A stretch of 49,730 nt of DNA from an uncultured Eubacteriales bacterium (GTDB taxonomy: Bacteria; Bacillota; Clostridia; Oscillospirales; Oscillospiraceae). The translations under genes were made by a program, and so were the position numbers. The notes beneath the pieces are model-generated. The model saw only the letters and a list, made by a program, of their open reading frames with translations, made no database searches and was not told where the DNA came from. The DNA is taken from assembly GCA_900540635.1 (NCBI GenBank), contig UQGU01000015.1, forward strand, positions 1 to 49,730. The letters run 5' to 3'. Shown in pieces: positions 16,135-24,909 of this stretch; positions within the stretch are counted from its first letter, which is position 1; the number at the start of each line of letters is the position of its first letter.

Positions 16135-18783
16135 TTACTCTGCGTCCCGCAGCCGTTCCACCACGCTGTATTTCATCGCCTGTTTATGCATGGCGGTGGG
16201 AATCAGCCAGCCCAGCAGCGCGAACAGGGGAATGGCGGTAAGCACGGGGATCACATTGAACCTGGCGCTGAAAAACCAGAACATTTTTTCCATAAGTTTT
16301 CCAAGCAAGGGACTCATCATGACCGAAAGAACCAGCGCGGCCCCGGCAGAGCCCAGGGCATAGAACAGTCCCTCATAAACCAGCATCGCGTTGAGCTGCC
16401 TGCCGGTCATTCCCACCGCCTGGAGAACCGCAAATTCTCTTCTGCGGGAAAGAATCCCCGTCATAATGGCATTGAAGAAGTTGAGAACGCCAACAAGGCC
16501 GACAATGGCGCAGAGCAGCCCGCCCAGCAGCAGGAACATGGTCTGGAAGCTCTCGAATTCTGCCCGGAGTGTTGCTTTGCTTTCATACATCAATCCGGAC
16601 AAATTGTCAGCAGTTAAATCAGCAAGGTAATTCTCCGCGGATGCTTCGCTTATGTCATCGGTCGTATCGAACAGATAAAACATCGGGATACTTTCGTGCC
16701 GGCTGTCATGGTTGAGTTTCTCGATGGGAAGCACAAAACTATTGCCTGGTGAATAAGAACGGAAGCTCATGGAGTATGGCACTGTGACATAAGCACAGAT
16801 TGTATAAGCTACATCATGGCTGGCAGAAAGCTGAAACTGCACGTATTCGGCAGGCGTATTTTCATCGCAGAGGTTTCCGGTACGGCTGTCAATATAATGT
16901 CCTTCATCAATATAGGTTATGGTCTGAACAGAACCGACAGGCGGGTAAAAATCAAGATTGCGCACATTTCCGTAATCATCTGTATAAACGACTGCAGCGA
17001 TGGCATTTGTATCTTTTTGAAACATAGGAGATATGTCGCCCTCTACCACAGTTAATTTATCAAACAAGGAATCATCCAAGCCTTCCATTAACGTACTCTC
17101 GCCCACAAGATCACCACGGCGATCTCTCTGTTCCAACACGGCTTTCGCATTTTCCTCGGAAGTATAGTGCATCATGTCCTGCAGCCAGTGCTCCTCGCTC
17201 ATCCAGGCGTATGGAGTATAACCGGTCAGTGTATAACCACAACCGGATAGGGACAGAGCGGTATTCGCTTCGATTTGTTCCATTTGTTCCTGAGAAATAT
17301 AGCTTTCGGAGCGATTGTACCGAAAATAATCCGTAGAGCTTACGATAAAGTCCGCACAGGTTTGTTTTGCCAGATACTTTTCCATATCGAAACCACCTGT
17401 AAAAGTGACCAAGATATTGAGAAGTACCACCGAAAGCGAAAGAGAGATAACCACAAGAACCGTTTTCCTTTTATTGCGCCCCAAGTTGGCAAAAGCCATT
17501 TGATATACTTTTGCACCACGGGTAGTACGGCGCTTCTTTTTGCTCCTTACAATTTCCGTGTACTTTGTTGCTTCCACCGGAGAAACTTTTGAGGCAATCT
17601 TACCCGGACGGGAACAGGACAGCAGAACGGTGACCAGGGCGAACAAAGCAGAGGCAAGAAAAATCAGGGGAGAGGCGCTGATGGTGGTGATCCCGGCGCC
17701 GAAGGTTGTTCTGGCCATTACAACAGGGGTCAGGACTGCGCCAACACCGTAGCCCAGCAGCATACCCGCCGGAATGCCGATGACGCACAGAAGCAGCGCC
17801 TGCTGTCGGATGATGCGCTTTAACTGGCGGGGCGTTGTGCCGATGGTTTTCAGCAGGCCGTAAAATCGAATGTCCCCGGTGACGGAGATCTGGAAGATGT
17901 TGTAAATGATCAGATATCCGGTGAAAATCACCAGCAGGAGAAAGGCCGCTATGGCAATCACCGTCTGGGGGTCGAGCTGGGATGCCATCTGGGAAGTGGT
18001 ATAGCCCCAGTTGACACCGATTCGAACGCTGTTTGGATCGCCGTAGCTGTCCCAGGTGTAACCCAGGTCGGAATCTACCTGCTCCATCTGTCCCCGGATG
18101 TTGACAGCGGACGCCATCATCACATTCAGATCCACGCGGAAAGGTTCCAGTCCCTGTTCCGCTGCCTGGACTTCAATGGAGGAGGCATAGTCTGCGGGGA
18201 TATTGATGTAGTGAACAGGCATCAGGCCGTCATAGTCCCAGAAGCCCACCAGGGTGAAGGTGTCCGTCACAGGGAAGGCTGTCTGATCCTTGTCCGTGAC
18301 GGAATAGGAAACGGTGACCTCTGCTCCCAATTCCGGCGTGATACCAAGCATTTGCAGGGCCGCAGTATCCATGGCCACTTCTTTTCCGCTTGTGGGCATG
18401 CGCCCGGTGGTGGGGGTGGCGTAGCTCCACTTGGTGCAGTTTGCATCCATATAGCTGATTTCAGCCGGGATTTTGGCAAAAACCCCCTCTGTGCTGATGC
18501 CAATGACCTTTCGCGCGCCCACCTCCTTCACGTTCGGGTGGGCAGCGATCCGCTCTGCCTGCTCAGGGGATACGTCCTTAAATGTACCGTGGGCATAGCC
18601 GCCCAATTGCCGGAACTGGTAGGTTTCGTAGCTGGAATTCAGGGACAGGACAATGGTAAATAGAGACGTAAATAACAGTGTCGTCAAGGCAATGGCGAAA
18701 ACCGCGATCCGGTTCCGCCGCCGGTTGGCCCGGAGAAACCGGAAGCTGAGCCTGCGGATGCATTTCTGGTTTGAAACCTTCAT
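16135..18783 (-). CDS. ABC transporter permease, FtsX type
   Basis: 882 residues from the ATG at 18783, whose GAGGAGG site supports it over longer readings. Layout: a basic N-terminus, TM1 (about 25-48), an extracellular domain of about 240 residues, three TM helices (about 290-410), a cytoplasmic link, TM5 (about 445-470), a second extracellular domain of about 260 residues, then three more TM helices with the FtsX signature SRRREFAVLQAVGMTGRQL. This duplicated FtsX layout is found in MacB/LolE-like and peptide-sensing exporters; it is larger than BceB. The ATPase ends 13 bases before it. The stretch encoding the second ectodomain (about 16570-17540) is visibly poorer in GC than both ends, which suggests exchange. 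The substrate is unknown; a membrane-active compound or lipoprotein is likely. Confidence 0.88.
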   Translation of the reverse strand: MKVSNQKCIRRLSFRFLRANRRRNRIAVFAIALTTLLFTSLFTIVLSLNSSYETYQFRQLGGYAHGTFKDVSPEQAERIAAHPNVKEVGARKVIGISTEGVFAKIPAEISYMDANCTKWSYATPTTGRMPTSGKEVAMDTAALQMLGITPELGAEVTVSYSVTDKDQTAFPVTDTFTLVGFWDYDGLMPVHYINIPADYASSIEVQAAEQGLEPFRVDLNVMMASAVNIRGQMEQVDSDLGYTWDSYGDPNSVRIGVNWGYTTSQMASQLDPQTVIAIAAFLLLVIFTGYLIIYNIFQISVTGDIRFYGLLKTIGTTPRQLKRIIRQQALLLCVIGIPAGMLLGYGVGAVLTPVVMARTTFGAGITTISASPLIFLASALFALVTVLLSCSRPGKIASKVSPVEATKYTEIVRSKKKRRTTRGAKVYQMAFANLGRNKRKTVLVVISLSLSVVLLNILVTFTGGFDMEKYLAKQTCADFIVSSTDYFRYNRSESYISQEQMEQIEANTALSLSGCGYTLTGYTPYAWMSEEHWLQDMMHYTSEENAKAVLEQRDRRGDLVGESTLMEGLDDSLFDKLTVVEGDISPMFQKDTNAIAAVVYTDDYGNVRNLDFYPPVGSVQTITYIDEGHYIDSRTGNLCDENTPAEYVQFQLSASHDVAYTICAYVTVPYSMSFRSYSPGNSFVLPIEKLNHDSRHESIPMFYLFDTTDDISEASAENYLADLTADNLSGLMYESKATLRAEFESFQTMFLLLGGLLCAIVGLVGVLNFFNAIMTGILSRRREFAVLQAVGMTGRQLNAMLVYEGLFYALGSAGAALVLSVMMSPLLGKLMEKMFWFFSARFNVIPVLTAIPLFALLGWLIPTAMHKQAMKYSVVERLRDAE

Positions 18784-18796
18784 CACAGCCACCTCC

Positions 18797-19468
18797 TCAG
18801 CGGCCTGTGACGATGCGGCCATCTTCAATGCGGATGATCCGGTCAGCCAGCTGGGCGATTTCCTCATTGTGGGTGATCATCACGATGGTCTGGGCGAATT
18901 TCTGACTGGTCACCTTCAACAGGCTTAGTACATCCTGACTGGTCTTGCTGTCCAGATTGCCGGTTGGCTCGTCTGCCAGAATGATGGCAGGGGCCGCTGC
19001 CAAAGCTCGGGCGATTGCCACCCGCTGCTGCTGCCCGCCGGAGAGCTGACCGGGCAGCGCGTCCAGCTTTTTTTCCAGCCCCAGGGTCTGTACGATCTGC
19101 CCGACAAAGGCCTTGTTGATTTTGCCGCCGTCCAGCTCAATGGGCAGGACGATGTTCTCGTATACATTCAGCACCGGAACAAGATTGAAAGCCTGAAATA
19201 CGAAGCCGATTTTCCGGCGGCGGAAGATGGTCAGCGCTTCCTCTTTCAAGGCAAAAATCTCCTGCCCGTCAACCGTAACCGTGCCCTCCGTAGGCCGGTC
19301 CAGCCCGCCGAGCATATGCAGCAGGGTAGATTTTCCGGAGCCGGATGTGCCGACGATGGCGACAAATTCACCTTTTTCCACACGCAGATCAACGCCATCC
19401 AGGGCGTGAACCGCATTGTCGCCGGAGCCATAAATTTTTTTCAGCCCCTGAGCCTGTAGAATTGCCAT
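18797..19468 (-). CDS. ABC transporter ATP-binding protein (MacB/LolD class)
   Basis: 223 residues from ATG 19468, with GGAGG about 9 bases upstream; longer frames would read through the hairpin region. Walker A GTSGSGKST (about 40-48), Q-loop in VFQAFNL, signature LSGGQQQRVAIARAL, Walker B IILADEPTGNLDS, H-loop MITHNE. It powers the FtsX-type permease encoded next. It is preceded by a terminator-like hairpin and by a candidate regulator-dependent promoter, so it may be switched separately from the upstream kinase genes. Confidence 0.95.
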   Translation of the reverse strand: MAILQAQGLKKIYGSGDNAVHALDGVDLRVEKGEFVAIVGTSGSGKSTLLHMLGGLDRPTEGTVTVDGQEIFALKEEALTIFRRRKIGFVFQAFNLVPVLNVYENIVLPIELDGGKINKAFVGQIVQTLGLEKKLDALPGQLSGGQQQRVAIARALAAAPAIILADEPTGNLDSKTSQDVLSLLKVTSQKFAQTIVMITHNEEIAQLADRIIRIEDGRIVTGR

Positions 19469-19484
19469 AAATGCGTACCTCCAT

Positions 19485-19531
19485 GAAAAAATCTGTATGC
19501 GCGCAAAGAAAACATCCTTTGCTGCATACAG
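19485..19531 (-). terminator. Terminator or attenuator hairpin between histidine kinase and ABC genes
   Basis: Read on the minus strand: CTGTATGC, then GCAAAG, an 8-base loop, CTTTGC, then GCATACAG, followed by ATTTTTTC. The roughly 14-bp stem and T-run make a credible intrinsic terminator. It sits between the kinase stop (19604) and the ATPase ribosome binding site (about 19480). Transcripts reading through from the kinase would stop here. A promoter whose -10 borders the hairpin could start inside it and escape. Confidence 0.7.
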
Positions 19532-19564
19532 ATTATCGCATAGGATTCTTTCCACATTCTTTCC
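19532..19564 (-). promoter_or_regulatory. Candidate response-regulator-dependent promoter of the ABC genes
   Basis: On the minus strand two identical 9-mers, GGAAAGAAT, lie 2 bases apart (19564-19556 and 19553-19545), an 11-bp period as expected for tandem OmpR-family half-sites. They overlap a poor -35 position, and a -10 GATAAT follows at 19537-19532. Tandem sites over a weak -35 are the usual layout for activation by such regulators. The regulator encoded at 20496-21173 is the obvious candidate. This is inference from the pattern. Confidence 0.5.
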
Positions 19565-19603
19565 GCCAGAAAATGAATTCTAACAGTTTTGAAAGAATCG
19601 AAG

Positions 19604-20503
19604 TTATTTCGGCAGAAATACGGAAAAAGTGCTCCCTTCTCCGGGGGCAGAGGTAACCCTGATGTAGCCCCCTTCGCCGGAGATGATCTGGCGGGCCAAA
19701 TATAGCCCAATACCAACGCCTTCCTGCTTCTGCACGGTTTCCCCACGATAAAAGCGGGTAAATATCTTTCCCTGTTCCCGTTCCGGGATGCCTGGGCCGG
19801 TGTCCGAGATGTCGATTCGCGCGAACATTTCGTAGCTGTCCGCGCGGATGGTAATTTCGCCGTGCGGCGTGTATTTGATTGCGTTGTCAATCAGATTTGT
19901 CAGGGCTTCCGCCGTCCATTTTGGGTCAAAAACGGCAGAAGCTTCGGTATCGTATAGGTGCAGGGCCAATCCCTTTTCGGCAGCCTTGGCGGCGTACTGC
20001 TCCGCGGCGCTTTGAAGCAGCGGCTGCAGTGCTGTGCGTTTTGGGGAAAGGGAAATGATCCCGTTTTCCAGCCTGGACAGCTTCACGAGAGCATCAATCA
20101 AAAATTGAAGCTTCTTAGCCTGCGCGTGGAGTGTGTCCACATTTGCCTCGGTCGATGGGGGAAGGGCTTCTTCCTGCAGAAGCTCGCTGTATAGCAGCAG
20201 GTTTGCAATGGGCGTTTTGGTTTGATGGGAGATATCGGCAACCAGTGCTTTGATTTTGTTCTTTTCTCGGGCCAGGTTTCGGGAGGAGGTTTCCGCTGCG
20301 GAAAGATAATGGGCAAATTTTGTCTCCAATGCGGAGAGCTTGCTCTCATCAAAGGTGGTTTCAGAAAAGGAACCGTCCATTGCGGCATCCAGCATTTTTT
20401 CGATATGTTCCATGGTTTTCCGACTTTTTCGCCGCTCCCGCCATACAATGGCGGCGGCTGCAAGAAAGCACAGCAGAAAAAATACAGCTTCTGTCTTATT
20501 CAT
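19604..20503 (-). CDS. Sensor histidine kinase
   Basis: 299 residues, short for a kinase. There is one N-terminal transmembrane helix (about 7-20), a cytoplasmic helical linker, a HisKA-type dimerisation domain with phospho-acceptor His93 (ISHQTKTPIANLL), and a HATPase domain with N-box LTNLIDNAIKYTP, G1 DTGPGIP and G2 GVGIGLYLA. It has no extracellular sensor domain, so, as in kinases paired with peptide-sensing ABC transporters, the signal may come through the neighbouring permease. It overlaps the regulator gene by 8 bases. Confidence 0.92.
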   Translation of the reverse strand: MNKTEAVFFLLCFLAAAAIVWRERRKSRKTMEHIEKMLDAAMDGSFSETTFDESKLSALETKFAHYLSAAETSSRNLAREKNKIKALVADISHQTKTPIANLLLYSELLQEEALPPSTEANVDTLHAQAKKLQFLIDALVKLSRLENGIISLSPKRTALQPLLQSAAEQYAAKAAEKGLALHLYDTEASAVFDPKWTAEALTNLIDNAIKYTPHGEITIRADSYEMFARIDISDTGPGIPEREQGKIFTRFYRGETVQKQEGVGIGLYLARQIISGEGGYIRVTSAPGEGSTFSVFLPK

Positions 20504-21173
20504 CCGCCCTTACCCAGCTGTAGCCAATGCCGTATACCGTTTTGATATATGCCTGTGCGCCAAGCTTATCCCGCAGACGCTTTACCGCAACGGAGAGGGC
20601 ATTTTCATCCACATATTCCGCGCCATCCGTCCAGATTCTGTCCACCAATACGTTTCGGGGCACGGTTTGGCCCCGGTTTTCTACAAGCAGGTGCAGCAGC
20701 TTTTGCTCCGTTTTGCTCAGTTCAACTTTGGTATCTCCTGCGTAAAAGCACATGGCCGCAAAATCAAAGCGGAAATGATCGATTTGGACCGCCCCACTGC
20801 TGCGGACCGACACCTGCTTCCGCAGCTGGGTGTTCACTCTTGCCCGCAGGACGGAAAGGGAAAAGGGCTTGGTAATGTAATCGTCGGCGCCCCGTTCCAG
20901 CCCGTCTACAATGTCCATATCCGTGTCATTTGCCGTCAGAAGAATGACGGGAACATCCGGCGTACCCTCTTTTATTTCCCGCAGCAGCTGTAGTCCGCTG
21001 CCATCCGGCAGATTGATGTCCAACAAAATCAAGGATGCTTTTCCGCAAAGCAGCTGTTCCCGCGCCGCTTTCAGGTCCCGGCAGGAAATAAGCTGCCGAT
21101 TTTCCGCGTTCAGCGCCTTGCACAGCCCTTGGTTTAAGCCCGCATCATCTTCAACGATCAATAATTGTTCCAT
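20496..21173 (-). CDS. Response regulator, OmpR/PhoB family
   Basis: 225 residues. The receiver domain (about 1-115) has acidic residues Asp9-Asp10, phospho-acceptor Asp52 (LLDINLPDG), a Thr switch in ILLTAND and Lys in ITKPFS. The C-terminal winged-helix DNA-binding domain (about 130-222) contains LSKTEQKLLHLLV and ends TVYGIGYSWVRADE. It is cotranscribed with the overlapping kinase. The likely target is the direct-repeat promoter upstream of the ABC genes. Only 20 bases separate it from the flavin reductase gene upstream, so it may be read from the cls promoter too. Confidence 0.93.
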   Translation of the reverse strand: MEQLLIVEDDAGLNQGLCKALNAENRQLISCRDLKAAREQLLCGKASLILLDINLPDGSGLQLLREIKEGTPDVPVILLTANDTDMDIVDGLERGADDYITKPFSLSVLRARVNTQLRKQVSVRSSGAVQIDHFRFDFAAMCFYAGDTKVELSKTEQKLLHLLVENRGQTVPRNVLVDRIWTDGAEYVDENALSVAVKRLRDKLGAQAYIKTVYGIGYSWVRADE

Positions 21174-21193
21174 TTTTCAGTGCATTGGCGTTC

Positions 21194-21811
21194 TTAGCGG
21201 ATGAAGTGGGTAGCAACCCGGGGCTCTTTTTCGGGCAGGCCGTAGGCTTCCTTCCCGAGAGCGATGCTCTTCATGAGAAATGCCATGTTTCTGGCCAGGG
21301 CGCGCATGGTCTGCTTGCCCTCCTCGTCCTGCTCGGCCTCGCCGGGCAGGCGGCCGTGGATGCTGTTCCAGTATTGGCTGGAGGCCAGCGGCATTCCGGA
21401 AATGGTAAAGTATTTGTTCAGCTCGTCAAAGGTGGCGGAGCAGCCGCCCCGGCGGGCGCAGACCACGCTGGCACCTACTTTCATGGTCAGATCGCACCGG
21501 CAGCTGTAGAACAGCCGGTCCAGGAAGGAAATCAGATTGCCATTGGCAGAGGCATAGTACACGGGGCTTGCCACGACCACACCATCTGCTTTCGCAAGCA
21601 GGGGGGCGGCTTCGTTGACGGCATCGTCAAAGACGCATTTGCCAAGCTCTGCGCATTTGTTGCAGGCAATGCAGCCGCGGACGGCCTTGGCGCCCACATT
21701 CAGCTCTGTGACCTCAATGCCCTCCTGGACAAAGACATTTTTCATTTCCCGCAGGGCGATGGCGGTATTGCCGTTTCCTCGGGGGCTTCCGTTGATCATC
21801 AATACATTCAT
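21194..21811 (-). CDS. Flavodoxin-fold NAD(P)H-dependent oxidoreductase
   Basis: 205 residues from ATG 21811, preceded by GGAGG. FMN-binding flavodoxin fold: MINGSPRGNGNTAIA holds the FMN phosphate loop, and VVASPVYYASANG is the second FMN-contact loop. Two cysteines in GCIACNKCAELGKC resemble the CxxCxxxxxC stretch of iron-sulfur flavoprotein-like NADPH-dependent FMN reductases. The cytoplasmic substrate (a quinone, nitro compound or metal) is unknown. It lies between cls and the two-component genes on the same strand with small gaps (27 and 20 bases). Confidence 0.88.
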   Translation of the reverse strand: MNVLMINGSPRGNGNTAIALREMKNVFVQEGIEVTELNVGAKAVRGCIACNKCAELGKCVFDDAVNEAAPLLAKADGVVVASPVYYASANGNLISFLDRLFYSCRCDLTMKVGASVVCARRGGCSATFDELNKYFTISGMPLASSQYWNSIHGRLPGEAEQDEEGKQTMRALARNMAFLMKSIALGKEAYGLPEKEPRVATHFIR

Positions 21812-21838
21812 AAAATATCCTCCCATTTTGATTCATGC

Positions 21839-23413
21839 TTACAGCAGCGGCGCTATGACCTTGGCCAGGTACCCGGTCAGCTTCACCAGGAAGGGCTCCT
21901 GCCGGAGGGTCTGCCAGGTGACTGGGCGGCAGGAGCCCATTGTATTCTGAAAATCCTGCCAGATGTCCTCCAGACAGTCCACGTCCTTCAGATAGGCGGC
22001 GCATTCAAAGTGGTGGTACAGACTTCTGTAGTCCAGATTGATGGTGCCTACCACGGCTTCCCGCCGGTCGCTGAGGAAGACCTTGGCGTGGACAAAGCCG
22101 GGGGTGTACTCATAGAGCTTCACACCGGCGGACAGCAGGGCCTTGTAGTGGGTCTTGGCCAGGGCGTAGGGGATTTTTTTGTCCGGGATGCCCGGAAGGA
22201 TGATTCGCACGTCCACGCCCCGCTTGGCGGCGAATTTCAGGGCGGTTTCCATTTCTCCGTCCAGAATCAGGTAGGGCGTCATGATATAGACGTAGCTGTG
22301 GGCGCGGTTCAGAATGTCGATATAGACCATTTCGCCCAGCTTTTCCTTGTCCATGGGGCTGTCCGCATAGGGGATGACGTAGCCCTGTGCAGGGGCGGGC
22401 TCCGGAACGTCCAGCTGCTCCGGAAATTGGGGCAGTTTTTCGTCGATGTTCCACATCTGCAAAAACATGAGGCTGAAGCTCTCCACGGCGTCGCCCTTGA
22501 GCATGATTGCAGTGTCCTTCCAGTGGCCAAAGCGCTCTATATGGTTGATGTATTCGTCCGCCAGATTGACCCCGCCGGTGAAGGCGGTTTTGCCGTCGAT
22601 TACCAGAATTTTCCTGTGGTCACGGTAGTTGTAGTGGGAGGAAACGATGGGGGAGATGGGGCTGAACATCTTGCAGCGGATGCCCAGGGCCTCCATTTTT
22701 TGCGGGTAGCCCTCCGGCAGAGTGGTGAGCTCACAGGTGCCGTCATACAGCAGCCGGACATCCACACCCTGCTGCACCTTTCGCTCCAGAATCTCCAGGA
22801 CCTTGCCCCACATAAGGCCTTCCCGGAGAATAAAGTACTCCAGATAGACGGAATGCTCCGCTTTTTCCAGCTCTATGAGCATCTGCGCCCATTTGTCCTC
22901 CCCCTGGGGGAAATAGGTGACCTGGGTATTGGTGTAGACCGGGAAGCTGCCGCAGGAGCCAATGTAGCGGGCCAGGCCTGCCGCGCCCGGGTCTTCCTGC
23001 TGAAGCTGCTCCAGGGTATCCTCCCGGGAGTGAATCAGGTGGTGGGACAGCACCTCGCTTCTGGCTACCAGGGCCTGCAATGTTCTGCGGCCCCATTCGC
23101 TCTGCGTCCAGATGTACAGAGCGCAGCCGAATACGGGGAGCAAGCCAATCACGAGGAGCCATGTGATTTTTGCGCTGGCATCCATGGAGCTGTTCACCAG
23201 AATCAGCATGACCGCAACGGTAAACAGCGCGCTGCCGCCTAAGAACAATGGAATATTGTCTTCGAACCAGAAGTACAGGGAAAACAGGATCCCGGCTTGC
23301 AGCAGCAAAGAGACGAACAGCAGCGTTTTCCGATTGAAAACAGCCCGGATGAAGCTCTTTTTTCCTTTGTTCAAAAGCTGTCTGCCGGTTTGAGAGAGTT
23401 CTTTGGAATTCAT
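21839..23413 (-). CDS. cls: Cardiolipin synthase, phospholipase D family
   Basis: 524 residues from ATG 23413 (GGAGG 8 bases upstream; an upstream in-frame ATG lacks a site). Two N-terminal transmembrane helices (about 30-80, with a short loop) are followed by two phospholipase-D domains, each with an intact HxKxxxxD motif: HRKILVID (about residue 245) and HAKVFLSD (about 430). The enzyme joins two phosphatidylglycerols into cardiolipin at the membrane. A minus-strand promoter (TTGATT-17-TATAAT) lies directly upstream. Cardiolipin level affects sensitivity to membrane-active peptides, which suits the downstream sensor and ABC genes. Confidence 0.94.
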   Translation of the reverse strand: MNSKELSQTGRQLLNKGKKSFIRAVFNRKTLLFVSLLLQAGILFSLYFWFEDNIPLFLGGSALFTVAVMLILVNSSMDASAKITWLLVIGLLPVFGCALYIWTQSEWGRRTLQALVARSEVLSHHLIHSREDTLEQLQQEDPGAAGLARYIGSCGSFPVYTNTQVTYFPQGEDKWAQMLIELEKAEHSVYLEYFILREGLMWGKVLEILERKVQQGVDVRLLYDGTCELTTLPEGYPQKMEALGIRCKMFSPISPIVSSHYNYRDHRKILVIDGKTAFTGGVNLADEYINHIERFGHWKDTAIMLKGDAVESFSLMFLQMWNIDEKLPQFPEQLDVPEPAPAQGYVIPYADSPMDKEKLGEMVYIDILNRAHSYVYIMTPYLILDGEMETALKFAAKRGVDVRIILPGIPDKKIPYALAKTHYKALLSAGVKLYEYTPGFVHAKVFLSDRREAVVGTINLDYRSLYHHFECAAYLKDVDCLEDIWQDFQNTMGSCRPVTWQTLRQEPFLVKLTGYLAKVIAPLL

Positions 23414-23443
23414 GGACAGCCTCCTTTTTGCTTTATTTTCTCC

Positions 23444-23472
23444 ATTATAATCCATTTACGAGGGTAAATCAA
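23444..23472 (-). promoter_or_regulatory. Promoter of the cls transcription unit
   Basis: On the minus strand: -35 TTGATT (23472-23467), 17-bp spacer, -10 TATAAT (23449-23444). It probably drives cls, the flavin reductase and the two-component genes. It is divergent from the GT4 promoter at 23534. Confidence 0.7.
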
Positions 23473-23533
23473 TGAAAAAAGAGGAATGGATCGGGAAAAT
23501 CAATTAAGATTTCTTTATTTTTGCATATGCGGT

Positions 23534-23562
23534 TTGCGTTTCCGGGCTGTCTATGCTATAAT
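23534..23562 (+). promoter_or_regulatory. Promoter of the GT4 glycosyltransferase gene
   Basis: -35 TTGCGT (23534-23539), 17-bp spacer, -10 TATAAT (23557-23562). It lies 60 bases from the back-to-back cls promoter, so one regulator could affect both. Confidence 0.65.
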
Positions 23563-23601
23563 CTTTGGGAATGGTAAAAAAGACCCTGAAAGGAATAAGC
23601 T

Positions 23602-24786
23602 ATGATTATTGGCATTTTTACGGATACCTTTTATCCGGAAATCAACGGCGTGGCTACCTCCTGCCTGAATCTATATCAGCAATTGCAGAAAATGGGACAT
23701 ACGGTCCATGTCTATGCACCCAAGTGCAAGGGGTGGGAGGAATTCCAGAGCGACACCCTGCATTACCTGGAATCGGCACAGTTTATCCTTCTGCGGGACA
23801 GAAATGTGGCGTTCCCCGGCATGGGGACCATCCGACAGGCTCTGGATATGCATTTTGATGTGGTGCATACCAACAGTGAGTTTGTCATGGGCTTTTTGGG
23901 CACCTATGTTGCCCGCCATACGGGCTGCGTTCGGGTGCATACCTATCACACGGTGTGGGAAGACTATACATACTATGTTACCCACGGTCACGGGGACAAC
24001 ACTGCCAAAAGCCTTGCCAAGCGCTATAGTGAGTGGTGGTGCGACCGGTTTGACAGGGTGATCGTACCCACGGCCAAAACGGAGAATCTGCTGCGGCAGT
24101 ATGGGGTGGAAGCACCCATTGACATCATCCCCAGCGGCATGGATCTGGGGCGCTTCTCGCCGGAAAGGCACAGCGCAGAGGAAAAGGCGGCAACCCGGGC
24201 GGAATGCGGCATTCCGGAGGGAAAGCGGGTGCTGTTGAACATCGGGCGGCTGGCAAAGGAAAAGAATATCGAAAAGATCCTGCGGGTCTTTCCGGAGCTG
24301 CATGAGCACTGTCCGGACGTGCAGCTGGTCATCATTGGCGAAGGCCCGCTGCGGGCGGAATTGCAGGAGCAGGCATTGGCCCTGGGGATGGCGGACAGCA
24401 TATCCATTGTGGGCTCCAAGCCCTGGGAGGAGATCGACCGGTACTATGCCATCGGCGATGTGTTCGTCAGTGCCTCCCATTCCGAGACCCAGGGCCTGAC
24501 CTATATCGAAGCGGCGGCTTCCGGGTTGTGCGTCTGCGCGGTGGACGATCCCTGCCTTCTGGGCGTCTTCACAGACGGCGTCAGCGCGGTCCTGTCCGGG
24601 GACAGTGACGAGCAGCTGCTGGAGAGCCTGATGCTGTCCTTCAGCCCCATCGGAAATCGGATCCGCCGCAATGCGGTGGAGGCGGCCAGACCCTACAGCA
24701 CGGAACAGTTCGCCCGGCGGGTCGAGCAGTGCTATGTGAACGCAATAGCACAGAAATCGGCGGTCCCTGCATTCGGGAATATCTGA
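23602..24786 (+). CDS. Glycosyltransferase family 4, probably diacylglycerol glucosyltransferase-like
   Basis: 394 residues with the GT-B fold of family 4. The N-terminal domain opens with IGIFTDTFYPEINGVATS, the acceptor-side signature of lipid-linked members (PimB, diacylglycerol glucosyltransferase). The C-terminal nucleotide-sugar domain contains LLNIGRLAKEKNIEKIL, a VIIGEGPLRAEL strand and the EX7E element in SETQGLTYIEAAASG. AAAGGA lies about 9 bases before ATG 23602. Its divergence from cls and its place before a UppP-like gene suggest membrane glycolipid or lipoteichoic-acid anchor synthesis, but the sugar and acceptor are not provable here. Confidence 0.85.
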   Translation: MIIGIFTDTFYPEINGVATSCLNLYQQLQKMGHTVHVYAPKCKGWEEFQSDTLHYLESAQFILLRDRNVAFPGMGTIRQALDMHFDVVHTNSEFVMGFLGTYVARHTGCVRVHTYHTVWEDYTYYVTHGHGDNTAKSLAKRYSEWWCDRFDRVIVPTAKTENLLRQYGVEAPIDIIPSGMDLGRFSPERHSAEEKAATRAECGIPEGKRVLLNIGRLAKEKNIEKILRVFPELHEHCPDVQLVIIGEGPLRAELQEQALALGMADSISIVGSKPWEEIDRYYAIGDVFVSASHSETQGLTYIEAAASGLCVCAVDDPCLLGVFTDGVSAVLSGDSDEQLLESLMLSFSPIGNRIRRNAVEAARPYSTEQFARRVEQCYVNAIAQKSAVPAFGNI

Positions 24787-24792
24787 ACAATA

Positions 24793-24826
24793 AGGCAGGA
24801 CGCAATGCGGCGTCCTGCCTGTATTT
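24793..24826 (+). terminator. Rho-independent terminator after GT4 gene
   Basis: Perfect 11-bp arms AGGCAGGACGC and GCGTCCTGCCT around a short loop, then GTATTTTG. Confidence 0.8.
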
Positions 24827-24909
24827 TGTGGGAAGGAAAAATAATACTGGAAATTCCCGCAGATCTATGTTATTATAAATTGAAATTTTCTGTGAAGGAG
24901 GCGGCAGGT

